Positions 24,842-32,477 of a stretch of 50,145 bases of DNA are shown here, in pieces. The position numbers and the translations under genes were made by a program. This DNA is from a virus. The notes under the pieces were generated by a model. It made no database searches. It was not told where the DNA came from and was given only the letters and a program-made list of their open reading frames with translations. Position 1 is the first letter of the stretch, and each line of letters starts with the position of its first letter. Location: IMG/VR virus record IMGVR_UViG_3300029258_001349, positions 1-50,145 of that record. One strand, given 5' to 3'.

Positions 24842-25351
24842 ATGTTTAGAATTACCATAAAAGAATTAGCACAATTACTAAATAGACCGCGTTCTTGGGT
24901 TTATAATGCTTTGCGCAGTATAAATCACCCTAATACTAAAGGTTTTCTCGATTTTACCTTAGCAAAAAAATTAGTAGAATTTTCTTTTATTTCTCGAAGT
25001 AAATCATCTTACGATTATAAGAAATTGGCTAAACCGGAAATGATTGAGCTAGTAGAAACTACTAAGATTACTTCTATACCTAAGAGAAGAATTAATCTAA
25101 CGTTTTATTACAATATAATTATAGCTAAGTACGTTATATCTCCGCACATGTCTTTATCTAATATTATTGCTTATATAAATAAGCGCTTAGATGTAGGTAT
25201 ACATGATAATAAAGCATTTAAAAAATATCTATATAAATTATATGTTAACCTGTTAAAAAATAACGAGATAACGCCTAAATACTTCTTCAAAAAGAAATCT
25301 CTTTCCACTATTGAATCAGAATTTATATCACTTTTTGTAGAAAAAGCTTGA
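24842..25351 (+). CDS. HTH-containing hypothetical DNA-binding protein
   Basis: The N terminus ITIKELAQLLNRPRSWVYNALRS is a clear helix-turn-helix. The rest of the 169 residues is basic and helical. GGAG lies near 24830. It could be a transcription regulator or a terminase-type DNA-recognition protein. It is followed by a 68-base AT-rich gap with an imperfect inverted repeat (ATTGTAA ... TTACAAT), a possible operator or weak terminator. Confidence 0.6.
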   Translation: MFRITIKELAQLLNRPRSWVYNALRSINHPNTKGFLDFTLAKKLVEFSFISRSKSSYDYKKLAKPEMIELVETTKITSIPKRRINLTFYYNIIIAKYVISPHMSLSNIIAYINKRLDVGIHDNKAFKKYLYKLYVNLLKNNEITPKYFFKKKSLSTIESEFISLFVEKA

Positions 25352-25431
25352 TTTTTTTAGATGAATTATTGTAAATTATAATTAAGAATTTTTTAAACAA
25401 TCTTACAATTAAATTTAACATGGGAGGCACA

Positions 25432-25674
25432 TTGTTAAATCACGCAATAATTAAAACTTATATTTCTAACAAAAAAGTAGTAGAAGGTATTCAGTTAGAG
25501 CTTGCTCCTAAGGGTATAATGGTTTTACCTAGTAAAGATTACTATATTATTTCCGCAGCGGATGTTACCAAGGCTTTACTATACATTAAACATTATTTAG
25601 GAGCTTCCGGTATTTTTTGCAAAGTGCTCGGACCTATTACGAGTCAAGAATTTGTTAATTTTATCGGAGAATAG
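25432..25674 (+). CDS. hypothetical protein, 80 aa (TTG start)
   Basis: The TTG at 25432 has GGAGG four bases upstream. An in-frame ATG at 25420 would place the Shine-Dalgarno inside the gene, so I prefer the TTG. The product appears alpha/beta (MVLPSKDYYIISAADVTKAL, then LGASGIFCKVLG), with a possible small-molecule or protein-binding fold. No known family. It is followed three bases later by the next gene. Confidence 0.5.
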   Translation: MLNHAIIKTYISNKKVVEGIQLELAPKGIMVLPSKDYYIISAADVTKALLYIKHYLGASGIFCKVLGPITSQEFVNFIGE

Positions 25675-25677
25675 ATT

Positions 25678-26019
25678 ATGGCCCACGAAAAGAATTTTAA
25701 AGAATATCAAACTAAGTTTAATCCACAATTATTAGAAGAGTTGCAGAAGGTTGTTAAGACTAAGTTGTTAAAATCTTCCGAAAAATACGGCGAAACTTAC
25801 TTAATTAATGATGTAGCAAAAGAATTGCGCGAAGAAATTATTGATATTGTAGGTTGGTCTACCCTAGAAGCTTTACGCCTTTTAGAAGTATTAAATACAC
25901 GCTTTGTTGATTTAGACAAGGTATATTGGAAACAATTTTTAAAAATTCAAAGTACTAAAACTTTAGCTACTTTAGCTGGTCGTATAGGTGAAGAGTTAAA
26001 CAAAAGAGGTAACAAATGA
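25678..26019 (+). CDS. MazG-like / all-alpha NTP pyrophosphatase-like protein
   Basis: The 113-residue helical protein contains KYGETYLINDVAKELREEIIDIVGW, where E-L-R-E-E-I-I-D-I resembles the metal-binding ExxE-x-x-D helix of phage MazG-like dNTP pyrophosphatases. The second acidic helix is less clear, so the call is tentative. It overlaps dpdA by ATGA. If real, it is the second nucleotide pyrophosphatase here and may clear dGTP competing with the modified base, a speculation from context. Confidence 0.5.
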   Translation: MAHEKNFKEYQTKFNPQLLEELQKVVKTKLLKSSEKYGETYLINDVAKELREEIIDIVGWSTLEALRLLEVLNTRFVDLDKVYWKQFLKIQSTKTLATLAGRIGEELNKRGNK

Positions 26020-26819
26020 AACATTGTTTTATAGTACCTGAAGCTTATATAAACCCTATAGGTATGAATTCTGATATGCATTTGGTATTAGCTCATGAAA
26101 TACTTAAACGTAAAACCTATACTGCGCGATATCGTGCCTTAAAGAAAAGTAAAAAGCATTTTATAATATTGGATAATGGCGCTTTTGAATTAGGTAAACC
26201 TTTACCTACAAAAAAACTAATTGAAGCAGCGAAAATAGTTAACGCTGACGAGATAGTAGCACCAGATATTCGAGGTAACTTATCTGCTACCTTAAAAGCT
26301 GTAAAAAGATTTATTATGTTTCTCAGAATATATCACGAGAAGAAATTTTCCGTAGCCGGAGTAGTGCAAGGATCATCTTTAGATGAATGTATAAAATGTA
26401 TAGCAGAGTATCAAATTAATCCGAATATTTCTACTGTATGCATTCCCATGATTGATCCGATAAGCGATATACATTCTTGGATTAAAGATAAGAATACGCG
26501 TATTATACAGAATCGGTTATATTTACTAAAGGGTATGTCTCGAATGTTTGCGCCCAAACCTGTACATCTTTTAGGCCTAAGAAATCCCATTGAGTTAACT
26601 TTAGCTAAGCAATTTGACTTTGTAAGGTCTAACGATAGTTCCTCAGCTTTTATTCACGGAATGAATTTAAGGTTGTTTGATAATAAATATGGTTTAATTG
26701 GTGATAAGGAAAAGAAACTCCTAGACTTTGATATAGATAATCTTACGTCACAACAGCGCGGCGCTATTGAGATAAATGTACAACAAATTCTTTCTTACAT
26801 AGGAGATGATAATGCGTAG
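26016..26819 (+). CDS. dpdA: DpdA-like DNA-guanine transglycosylase (TGT-fold)
   Basis: DpdA proteins swap guanine in DNA for a 7-deazaguanine base. The 267-residue protein has the TGT-like barrel pattern of phage DpdA: IILDNGAFELG, ADEIVAPDIRGN, FSVAGVVQGSSLDECI, and HLLGLRNPIELTLA followed by FVRSNDSSSAFIHG. It is shorter than tRNA TGT and lacks the tRNA-recognition zinc site. FolE, QueD and QueE at 9.6-12.0 kb supply the substrate, which strongly supports the call. The start overlaps the previous stop (ATGA). The exact base inserted depends on whether QueC or other tailoring enzymes exist outside the window. Confidence 0.78.
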   Translation: MKHCFIVPEAYINPIGMNSDMHLVLAHEILKRKTYTARYRALKKSKKHFIILDNGAFELGKPLPTKKLIEAAKIVNADEIVAPDIRGNLSATLKAVKRFIMFLRIYHEKKFSVAGVVQGSSLDECIKCIAEYQINPNISTVCIPMIDPISDIHSWIKDKNTRIIQNRLYLLKGMSRMFAPKPVHLLGLRNPIELTLAKQFDFVRSNDSSSAFIHGMNLRLFDNKYGLIGDKEKKLLDFDIDNLTSQQRGAIEINVQQILSYIGDDNA

Positions 26820-27447
26820 CCCTATTGAAAGTATTAAGCGCATACCTATAGAGGCTACAGTATATACACCTATAAGCGCTTTCGTACAAGAACCTTATAC
26901 TGATGCCTGGGGTTATATTTTACTGAATTTTGATAAGTTAGTTAGATTTCATGCTAATCGTTATGCATTCATGATAAATAAACCTTACTTGATAGAGGAT
27001 TTTCATTCCGATATGCTGTTAGAATTAGTCAAAACTTATAAAAAGTATTATATAGAAAGAGAATTACCTCTTAAACAAGTAGATAAGATACTCAAGACAG
27101 TTTTAGGCTACTATTATCAAAATGAAATTAAGCGCAAAAAGCATTCAGCTACTAGTATTAGCATGGATACAACGGATATTCAAATCAAAGAGACTGATAA
27201 TTTTTTCTCTACATATGATAAACAGTACACTTACTTTGTAGATAATTATCTATTAATAAAAGATGATGATCAAAAAGCTCTTGTTAATGAAGTTGTAGCT
27301 ACATCAAAGGATTTTATTAAATTTATGAAAGAACATTCTTACCGATATCCGTCGCAAAAATCTTTGCGAGCTTATTTTATTCAGAAAAAGGATTGGAGTC
27401 TTAGTCGTTTTAAACATGCTTTTAATTCTTTGCGAGAGGTAGCATAG
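26812..27447 (+). CDS. second sigma-factor-like protein (ECF-like)
   Basis: The ATG at 26812 has AGGAG six bases upstream; the ATG at 26806 touches it and cannot be used. The 211-residue protein looks like region 2 of an ECF sigma: FHANRYAFMINKPYLIEDFHSDMLLELVKTYK, a following helix YYQNEIKRKKHSATS (an N-x3-K/R type pattern) and SISMDT. A region-4-like C terminus includes SQKSLRAYFIQK and WSLSRFKHAFNSL. It may be a phage transcription specificity factor. It overlaps the dpdA end by eight bases. Confidence 0.55.
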   Translation: MRSPIESIKRIPIEATVYTPISAFVQEPYTDAWGYILLNFDKLVRFHANRYAFMINKPYLIEDFHSDMLLELVKTYKKYYIERELPLKQVDKILKTVLGYYYQNEIKRKKHSATSISMDTTDIQIKETDNFFSTYDKQYTYFVDNYLLIKDDDQKALVNEVVATSKDFIKFMKEHSYRYPSQKSLRAYFIQKKDWSLSRFKHAFNSLREVA

Positions 27448-28263
27448 ATGCAGATATATTATTGTAAGCGTCAAGGTATGGTAACTAATTTAGAATGTAT
27501 GGCATGCTTTGAAAAAGATTATAGAGATAAAGGAGATTTACGTGAGTATTTTAAAAGACCTTTATGCAAACATTACAATGTTGAAGATAGTACACTTATA
27601 CAAAGGAGGGGCGTAATGTCCGAAACTACAGGAAATATTAAAGAAAAAATATTACCATTAATTAAAACGATTAAAATTAATCATCCAAGAGGTGAAGAAT
27701 ATTTAGCTAAGATGTCTAAATCAGGTGATTGCTTTGCTATAGCTTTTGATGTTGATGCTAAACCTTGTAGTAAATGCACGATAGAAGCTCTCTATGAGGG
27801 TAAAAAATATATTCTTAAGGATCTTTGTAAGCACTTTATGACCTTATCTTTAGCTACAGGTAAACCTAAAGTCGCTACTGCGGAAGAAACCAAAGTAGAT
27901 ACGCCTGCCGAACAATCTAAGAAAGACGCTAAGCCTGAAGCAACTAAAGAGGAGAAAAAGGAAGATACACCTAAGAAAGAAACTGTAGTAAAAGATACAC
28001 CTAAGAAAGAAACTGTAGTAAAAGATACACCTAAGAAAGCCACACAAACTACTAATACAGAAAAGCCTTTAACACCTAATCAGACTATTGTATACGAAGC
28101 AGTAAAAGCAGGTAATGAAACACAAGCTGCTATAGCTAAAGCTGCAAACATGGCTGGGCCTAGTGTTAATACAATTTTACGTAAACTCGCTTCGCTCTCT
28201 TTAATTGCGCGCGCTAAAAAAGAAGGCGATAAATCTTTTACCTATTCATTAGTGGCAGAGTAA
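27448..28263 (+). CDS. zinc-finger/winged-helix protein with internal repeats and possible second start
   Basis: The 271-residue protein has an N-terminal four-cysteine module (C6, C17, C20, C40), a central domain with further cysteines and a Lys/Glu/Pro/Thr-rich linker. It ends in a winged-helix domain (NQTIVYEAVKAGNETQAAIAK ... NTILRKLASLSLIAR), typical of MarR-type DNA-binding proteins. The linker carries three copies of DTPKKETVVK. An in-frame ATG at 27616 has the excellent AAGGAGGGG upstream, stronger than the signal at 27448. The gene may therefore give a 271-residue and a 215-residue product. A transcription regulator is inferred. Confidence 0.65.
   Translation: MQIYYCKRQGMVTNLECMACFEKDYRDKGDLREYFKRPLCKHYNVEDSTLIQRRGVMSETTGNIKEKILPLIKTIKINHPRGEEYLAKMSKSGDCFAIAFDVDAKPCSKCTIEALYEGKKYILKDLCKHFMTLSLATGKPKVATAEETKVDTPAEQSKKDAKPEATKEEKKEDTPKKETVVKDTPKKETVVKDTPKKATQTTNTEKPLTPNQTIVYEAVKAGNETQAAIAKAANMAGPSVNTILRKLASLSLIARAKKEGDKSFTYSLVAE
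27964..28041 (+). repeat. 30-bp in-frame tandem repeat
   Basis: The unit starts GATACACCTAAGAAA and recurs at 27964, 27994 and 28024; the third copy is partial. The first two units are identical at DNA level, pointing to recent slippage. It encodes a flexible charged linker. Confidence 0.9.
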
Positions 28264-28276
28264 GGAGAATTAGTAA

Positions 28277-29782
28277 ATGAAAAAGATAGCAATGTTAACA
28301 ACTTTTCATGGTTATTTAGAATCATATTCTTTGTGCCAAGTAGCCAGAACACAATTAAAGATGATGCAGCGGGCAGGTTATGAATGTCGTTTTATATTTA
28401 GAGGTGGTCCAGAAGAAACCTGGAAAGAATTTACTAACGATATTAAGATAATTCCTGACTACATTGTAGATAATGATGGTGATTACTCAGGTATGGAAAA
28501 AAGAGCTAAGAAAATGTATGATGAAATGGTTATGGATACATTACATTCATTAAAAGAGCATTTATCTGATATAGATGTAATTATTACACATGATTTATTT
28601 TATCAACCGAGTAATAGTATTCAAGATGCTGCAGCACAATTATATGCTACTGAACATCCAGATAAACTTTGGTTACACTGGATTCATTCAGCAACGAGTC
28701 CTAAGGATTTAAATAAGACGATTAAAGGTAAATTTCCTAATAGCTTTATTTGTTATCCGAATGCTTGGGATATACCTAGAGTAGCGCGAAATTTCGGTTT
28801 TCATGAATCAGAAATTAAAGTTGTACCTCACCCAATAGACTACGTAACTTTCTTTGATTTACATCCTTTAACACAGCGTTTAATTGATGAGAAGGATATT
28901 TTAAGTGCAGATATTTTATGCTGTTATCCTCTACGTCTCGATCTAGGAAAACAGCCCGAGATGGCTATTCAAATATTAGATCAAGCAAAACATCACTATA
29001 AACAAAGCATAAGACTTATTATTGTAGATTTTCAATCTTCTGGCGGAGATAAACTACAATACAAACAAATGTTAAAAGCTCTTGCTGCACAGTCTGGCTG
29101 GTCAGACGCTGAATTAACTTTTATGAGTGATTTTGAACCTAGAGTTGATGATCAAAATTTAGGTTGCAGTATTCAAACGCCCGTAAAAGTTGTTAGAGAT
29201 TTATTTATGCTATCTAATGTTTATATACATCCGAGTAAATCCGAGACTTATTCATTAACAACACAGGAAGCTCGTGCGTGTAAGAATATGTTAATTCTTA
29301 ATCAGGATTTTCCTCCAATGCAGACAATATACAAAGAAGGACCTATGTATAAGAAGTTTGGTTCTTGCGTAGATGTATTAAATCATACTGATGGAGAAAC
29401 GAAAACTGTTTATAATCCTGATGTATATTCTTTTGCAAAAGATGTTGCGGGCGAGTTAATTTTTAATTTAAAGAATCAAGCAGTCCTGTCTATGTCTACC
29501 GAAACAAGACAAAATAAAAACATTGATACAGTGTTCAGGAAACATATAGAGCCGTTGTTTTATGGTAAAGCTAGCGCGCCTAGTATACCTACAGAAGAAT
29601 CTAAACCACAACTTATAGATCCGATTACAGGCGATCTTATAGTTAATTTAGATGGCGGCTTAAATCAGCAGATAAATGTACCTGAGAATACGCCTAAGCA
29701 TGAGTCTTCTAAAAACACGATACTTAAACCTAAAACATCTTCAGAAGATAATATTATTCAATTTGGTAAGGAGAATAAATAA
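28277..29782 (+). CDS. glycosyltransferase, GT-B fold (GT4-like)
   Basis: The 501-residue protein has an N-terminal Rossmann-like half (LTTFHGYLESYSLCQVART) and DLFYQP ... LHWIHS. The C-terminal half contains SKSETYSLTTQEA, the E-x7-E nucleotide-sugar motif of GT4 enzymes. The last 90 residues are Pro/Ser/Thr-rich and probably disordered. It would transfer a sugar to an unknown acceptor: phage DNA, a virion protein or host surface glycan. AAGGAG precedes the ATG. It is the first of four glycosyltransferase genes in 8 kb. Confidence 0.8.
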   Translation: MKKIAMLTTFHGYLESYSLCQVARTQLKMMQRAGYECRFIFRGGPEETWKEFTNDIKIIPDYIVDNDGDYSGMEKRAKKMYDEMVMDTLHSLKEHLSDIDVIITHDLFYQPSNSIQDAAAQLYATEHPDKLWLHWIHSATSPKDLNKTIKGKFPNSFICYPNAWDIPRVARNFGFHESEIKVVPHPIDYVTFFDLHPLTQRLIDEKDILSADILCCYPLRLDLGKQPEMAIQILDQAKHHYKQSIRLIIVDFQSSGGDKLQYKQMLKALAAQSGWSDAELTFMSDFEPRVDDQNLGCSIQTPVKVVRDLFMLSNVYIHPSKSETYSLTTQEARACKNMLILNQDFPPMQTIYKEGPMYKKFGSCVDVLNHTDGETKTVYNPDVYSFAKDVAGELIFNLKNQAVLSMSTETRQNKNIDTVFRKHIEPLFYGKASAPSIPTEESKPQLIDPITGDLIVNLDGGLNQQINVPENTPKHESSKNTILKPKTSSEDNIIQFGKENK

Positions 29783-30159
29783 TGTATTGTCCTAAGTGTA
29801 AGAAGAATGTCCTAACTACGACTAAAATACAGACTATAGAAGAAAACCGATCAGCTGATTCTGTTATAAAAGTAGCAACAAATCAACTTCTTAATAGACC
29901 CGAAAGACTTTCAGAAAAAAGAAATACACTTATTAAATGTAGTCAATGTAATATAGAAATACCTATACATGATTTTGTTGCACAAAAGAAAAAACAAAAT
30001 GCTGCTAAGCTATCGCAAAAAGAATGGGATATTATTAGAGAACACAATAGCCAGTTATCAGAACATTATGATGAGAATGAACCCTATTATACAAGAGACA
30101 ACTTACCAGAAGAGTACGCCAAAATACTTACTGCTGAACGTGAAAAGGGAAATCTATAA
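29782..30159 (+). CDS. zinc-ribbon hypothetical protein
   Basis: The 125-residue protein begins MYCPKCKKN and has CSQCNIEIP about 50 residues later, a two-knuckle zinc ribbon split by a helical segment. The C-terminal half is charged and helical. It overlaps both neighbours by a single base (TAATG), implying translational coupling. No known function. Confidence 0.6.
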   Translation: MYCPKCKKNVLTTTKIQTIEENRSADSVIKVATNQLLNRPERLSEKRNTLIKCSQCNIEIPIHDFVAQKKKQNAAKLSQKEWDIIREHNSQLSEHYDENEPYYTRDNLPEEYAKILTAEREKGNL

Positions 30160-30476
30160 TGAATCTTTCTGAAGAAGTCGAGAGAAAAAGATCTATTAAT
30201 AAAGCAGTTACTGCCTTTGCCCAGGCAATGGTGAGTAGAATGTACGAGAAAATTCGCTATAAAGGATGGGATGATCCTAAGTTATTAAGCAATGATTTAC
30301 TCAAAGTACAGATGCAAGCAGATTTACAGACTGATATGATTAATCAACGCGAAAGTAAAATGATAGATATTGCTAATAGAGCGATGATGCTTTGGTACAG
30401 AACTTATGGTAATCAAATACTAAAATATCAAAAACATATTAAACAGACAATTGAAAGGAAAGAAACAGATGCCTAA
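30159..30476 (+). CDS. helical hypothetical protein with MazG-like features
   Basis: The 105 residues are helical. KGWDDPKLLSNDLL and MIDIANRAMMLWYR resemble the phage MazG-like pattern in which a helix ends with D-x-A-N-x-AMM. The key acidic residues are only partly present, so enzymatic activity is doubtful. It overlaps the next gene by eight bases. Confidence 0.5.
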   Translation: MNLSEEVERKRSINKAVTAFAQAMVSRMYEKIRYKGWDDPKLLSNDLLKVQMQADLQTDMINQRESKMIDIANRAMMLWYRTYGNQILKYQKHIKQTIERKETDA

Positions 30477-31605
30477 ACCTTTAGATATACCTTTACATTA
30501 TTCTCTTAGAGGACCTATTAAAGGTGAGATAACAAAGAACAAAGAATATAAGTATGACGTAAGTGTGATTATACCTTTTGCCGCAGAAGATATAAATTCC
30601 TTATGGTTTACTTTACAGAATATAGCTAGTACTCTTGTACATTCCAAACTCACACATGAGATTATCGTTATTGCTAATAATACCGGCGCTAAATATGAAA
30701 GATGTCCGCAGTGTAATAATAAATTTCAACCTAGAAAATCTCAACCTAGTGAAGAATTAGCAAGAGGTGTACTTACGGGAAGAGACTTTGCAAATTTTCA
30801 CAATACGCGCATGTTAGTTGTAGATCGTCCTTCTAATGCATCTGCTGCTAATGCTGGCGCTGTTGAAGCTAAAGGTAAGTATTTATGCTTTGCGGATGAG
30901 CATATTATTGTACATCCAAATATGTTCACTGAATGTATTAAGACCATGGAGAGACATGGAGATGCAGGTTTAGTGCATCCTTATGTAAACTGGTCGGGAG
31001 CACCTTATGGTAAAAATTTTGAATCTTTAGGCGGCAGAAGTTGTTTTCAGTATTTGTATAGAGAATACGATAAGAAAAAACCTGGAGTAGAGTATTGGAC
31101 GCATGCTTTTCACGGTGTATATAATAGTAAAAAATGCGCTAACGAGCCTTATCCTATATTGGGTTGTGGTCATGGCGTATATATGATTAAGCATGATGTT
31201 TGGGAGCGTCTTGGCGGTAAAGATTTTTATCATAATGCACAATCCGCTGTAACAGGAAGAGAAGCTGCACCTACATTTAAGTCATGGTTATTTGGTTATA
31301 AAAATTATTCTGTATGTACAGCAGGACATCAACATTCTAACCTGTCTAGGTCTTACTTTTGGACTAATGATTATTCAATGCAAAATAACATGCAGATGGC
31401 TTATATTATTGGTGGTACAGGCGCTCTGGATGTAATATATATGAGCATGAGTAAAAAGCCTGGCGTGCGACCTGAAGTTTTAAAAGCATTAAGAGAAACA
31501 GCACAAGCAACTTCAGAAGAGCATAGGAAGTTTGTTCTAGCTAATCAAAAATTAGAGTTTAAAGATTTATTTGATTATTGTGATAGTGTAGGAGCTTTTT
31601 GTTAA
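30469..31605 (+). CDS. glycosyltransferase family 2-like protein
   Basis: The ATG at 30469 follows AAAGGAA; an in-frame TTG at 30451 is less likely. The 378-residue protein has VSVIIPFAAED at the N terminus, NASAANAGAVEAKGKYLCFADEH at the position of the D-x-D metal motif (here ADEH) and a C-terminal GT2-like part. An inserted CPQCNNKF near residue 75 looks like a zinc knuckle, which is unusual for GT2. Substrate unknown. It resembles the gene at 34840 in length, fold and C-terminal pattern (KFVL ... KQK ... F), so the two may be distant paralogues. Confidence 0.75.
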   Translation: MPKPLDIPLHYSLRGPIKGEITKNKEYKYDVSVIIPFAAEDINSLWFTLQNIASTLVHSKLTHEIIVIANNTGAKYERCPQCNNKFQPRKSQPSEELARGVLTGRDFANFHNTRMLVVDRPSNASAANAGAVEAKGKYLCFADEHIIVHPNMFTECIKTMERHGDAGLVHPYVNWSGAPYGKNFESLGGRSCFQYLYREYDKKKPGVEYWTHAFHGVYNSKKCANEPYPILGCGHGVYMIKHDVWERLGGKDFYHNAQSAVTGREAAPTFKSWLFGYKNYSVCTAGHQHSNLSRSYFWTNDYSMQNNMQMAYIIGGTGALDVIYMSMSKKPGVRPEVLKALRETAQATSEEHRKFVLANQKLEFKDLFDYCDSVGAFC

Positions 31606-31621
31606 ATAAGGAGGAGGAAAT

Positions 31622-31855
31622 ATGTCCTATGCAAAAGATGAAATTTCACCTGCAGATGATCTAAATAATGTATTTAGCTATCATGCACCTAAAGGTGATC
31701 AGCCTCAGCGTTATGAAAAAATAAGGGAAGCAGCAAAAATTTTTGCTAAGGTGATAGAAGAATGCTGTCCCTATAGCGCGGATAAATCTGCGGCTATAAG
31801 AAAAATACGTGAAGCGGTTATGACTGCTAATGCTAGTATAGCCATAAATGAATAA
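31622..31855 (+). CDS. acb2: Acb2 anti-CBASS cyclic-nucleotide sponge
   Basis: The 77-residue protein matches the Acb2 (T4 Vs.4) family closely: FSYHAPKGDQPQRYEKIREAAK, a helical middle, and the signature AAIRKIREAVMTANASIAINE. Acb2 forms a hexamer that traps cyclic di- and trinucleotides and so stops CBASS effectors from being activated. Length is typical (70-90). A strong AAGGAGGAGG precedes the ATG. It sits upstream of groES and a patatin-like phospholipase, an enzyme class also used as a CBASS effector. Confidence 0.88.
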   Translation: MSYAKDEISPADDLNNVFSYHAPKGDQPQRYEKIREAAKIFAKVIEECCPYSADKSAAIRKIREAVMTANASIAINE

Positions 31856-31869
31856 TTAAAGGAGAAAAT

Positions 31870-32193
31870 ATGTCAGAAGAAACAAAAGAATTAAAAAACC
31901 AACCTTTATACGACGGTACTTTGATAAAACCTATCAAGCACGATGAGTATAAAACTCTCGGCGGTATCATTATGAAAGAACCACCTAATCCAAATACCGT
32001 TATGGGTGAAGTACATACCGTAGGTTTAGGACAGTATACTGATGCTGGCGTATTGTTACCTACATTATTGAAAAAAGGTGATATCGTATTGTATGGTAGT
32101 AATACTTTTGCTGAAGTTAAACTAGAAGGTGTGGACTATCATTTAATACAGGAAACTAAAGTTTTAATGATTATAGAGCGTAAAGCTAAGTAG
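31870..32193 (+). CDS. groES: GroES-like co-chaperonin
   Basis: The 107-residue protein follows the GroES pattern: YDGTLIKPIKHDE at the start, a mobile loop region with TLGGIIMKEPPN, GEVHTVGLGQ, LLKKGDIVLYGS and the final DYHLIQETKVLMIIE. Phage co-chaperonins such as T4 gp31 replace host GroES to fold capsid or replication proteins in GroEL. No GroEL is encoded in the window. AAAGGAG precedes the ATG. Confidence 0.82.
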   Translation: MSEETKELKNQPLYDGTLIKPIKHDEYKTLGGIIMKEPPNPNTVMGEVHTVGLGQYTDAGVLLPTLLKKGDIVLYGSNTFAEVKLEGVDYHLIQETKVLMIIERKAK

Positions 32194-32214
32194 TTTTATA
32201 TTTTTATTTTAATA

Positions 32215-32284
32215 AGGGCTATATTTATAGTAATATCTAGCGTGGTGCCTCACACCGGATATGAGTGATTGTTTATATAGCCCT
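32215..32284 (+). terminator. large stem-loop after groES, terminator or structured RNA
   Basis: AGGGCTATAT (32215-32224) pairs perfectly with ATATAGCCCT (32275-32284), followed by TTCTTTTATTT. The 50-base loop holds a second helix ATATC/GATAT (about 32233-32255) with a GGTG/CACC hairpin inside. Far larger than an ordinary terminator, it may double as a processing or regulatory element between groES and the patatin operon. Confidence 0.6.
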
Positions 32285-32318
32285 TTCTTTTATTTATATT
32301 ATTTACAGGAGGTATTTG

Positions 32319-32477
32319 ATGCCGAATTTAAATGAACAAATGGATAAAGTTTTACGCGATAGCATCCTTCTTAGAAAAAGAACTGCCTTACATAAAAAGA
32401 AAATGTTTCTACAGTTTTTACGCTTTCAAGCCAGTGCGAATACTTTAAAAGAATATTCAAAAAAGGATAATGTATGA
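32319..32477 (+). CDS. small basic hypothetical protein, 52 aa
   Basis: The ATG at 32319 has AGGAGG seven bases upstream; the longer in-frame ORF from 32265 would start inside the stem-loop. The 52 residues are helical and strongly basic (RKRTALHKKKMFLQFLRFQ). It overlaps the patatin gene by ATGA, so the two are likely co-translated. It might be a partner or a membrane-targeting peptide for the lipase; that is inference. Confidence 0.5.
   Translation: MPNLNEQMDKVLRDSILLRKRTALHKKKMFLQFLRFQASANTLKEYSKKDNV

Noticed and set aside
27792-28043. Antisense ORFs with repeated SFLGVSFTTV
   Set aside because: They mirror the 30-bp repeats on the other strand; no start signal and no minus-strand genes elsewhere.
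32216-32283. tRNA-like shape with seven-pair end stem
   Set aside because: There is no T-loop (TTC) sequence and no proper D or anticodon arm; terminator-like instead.
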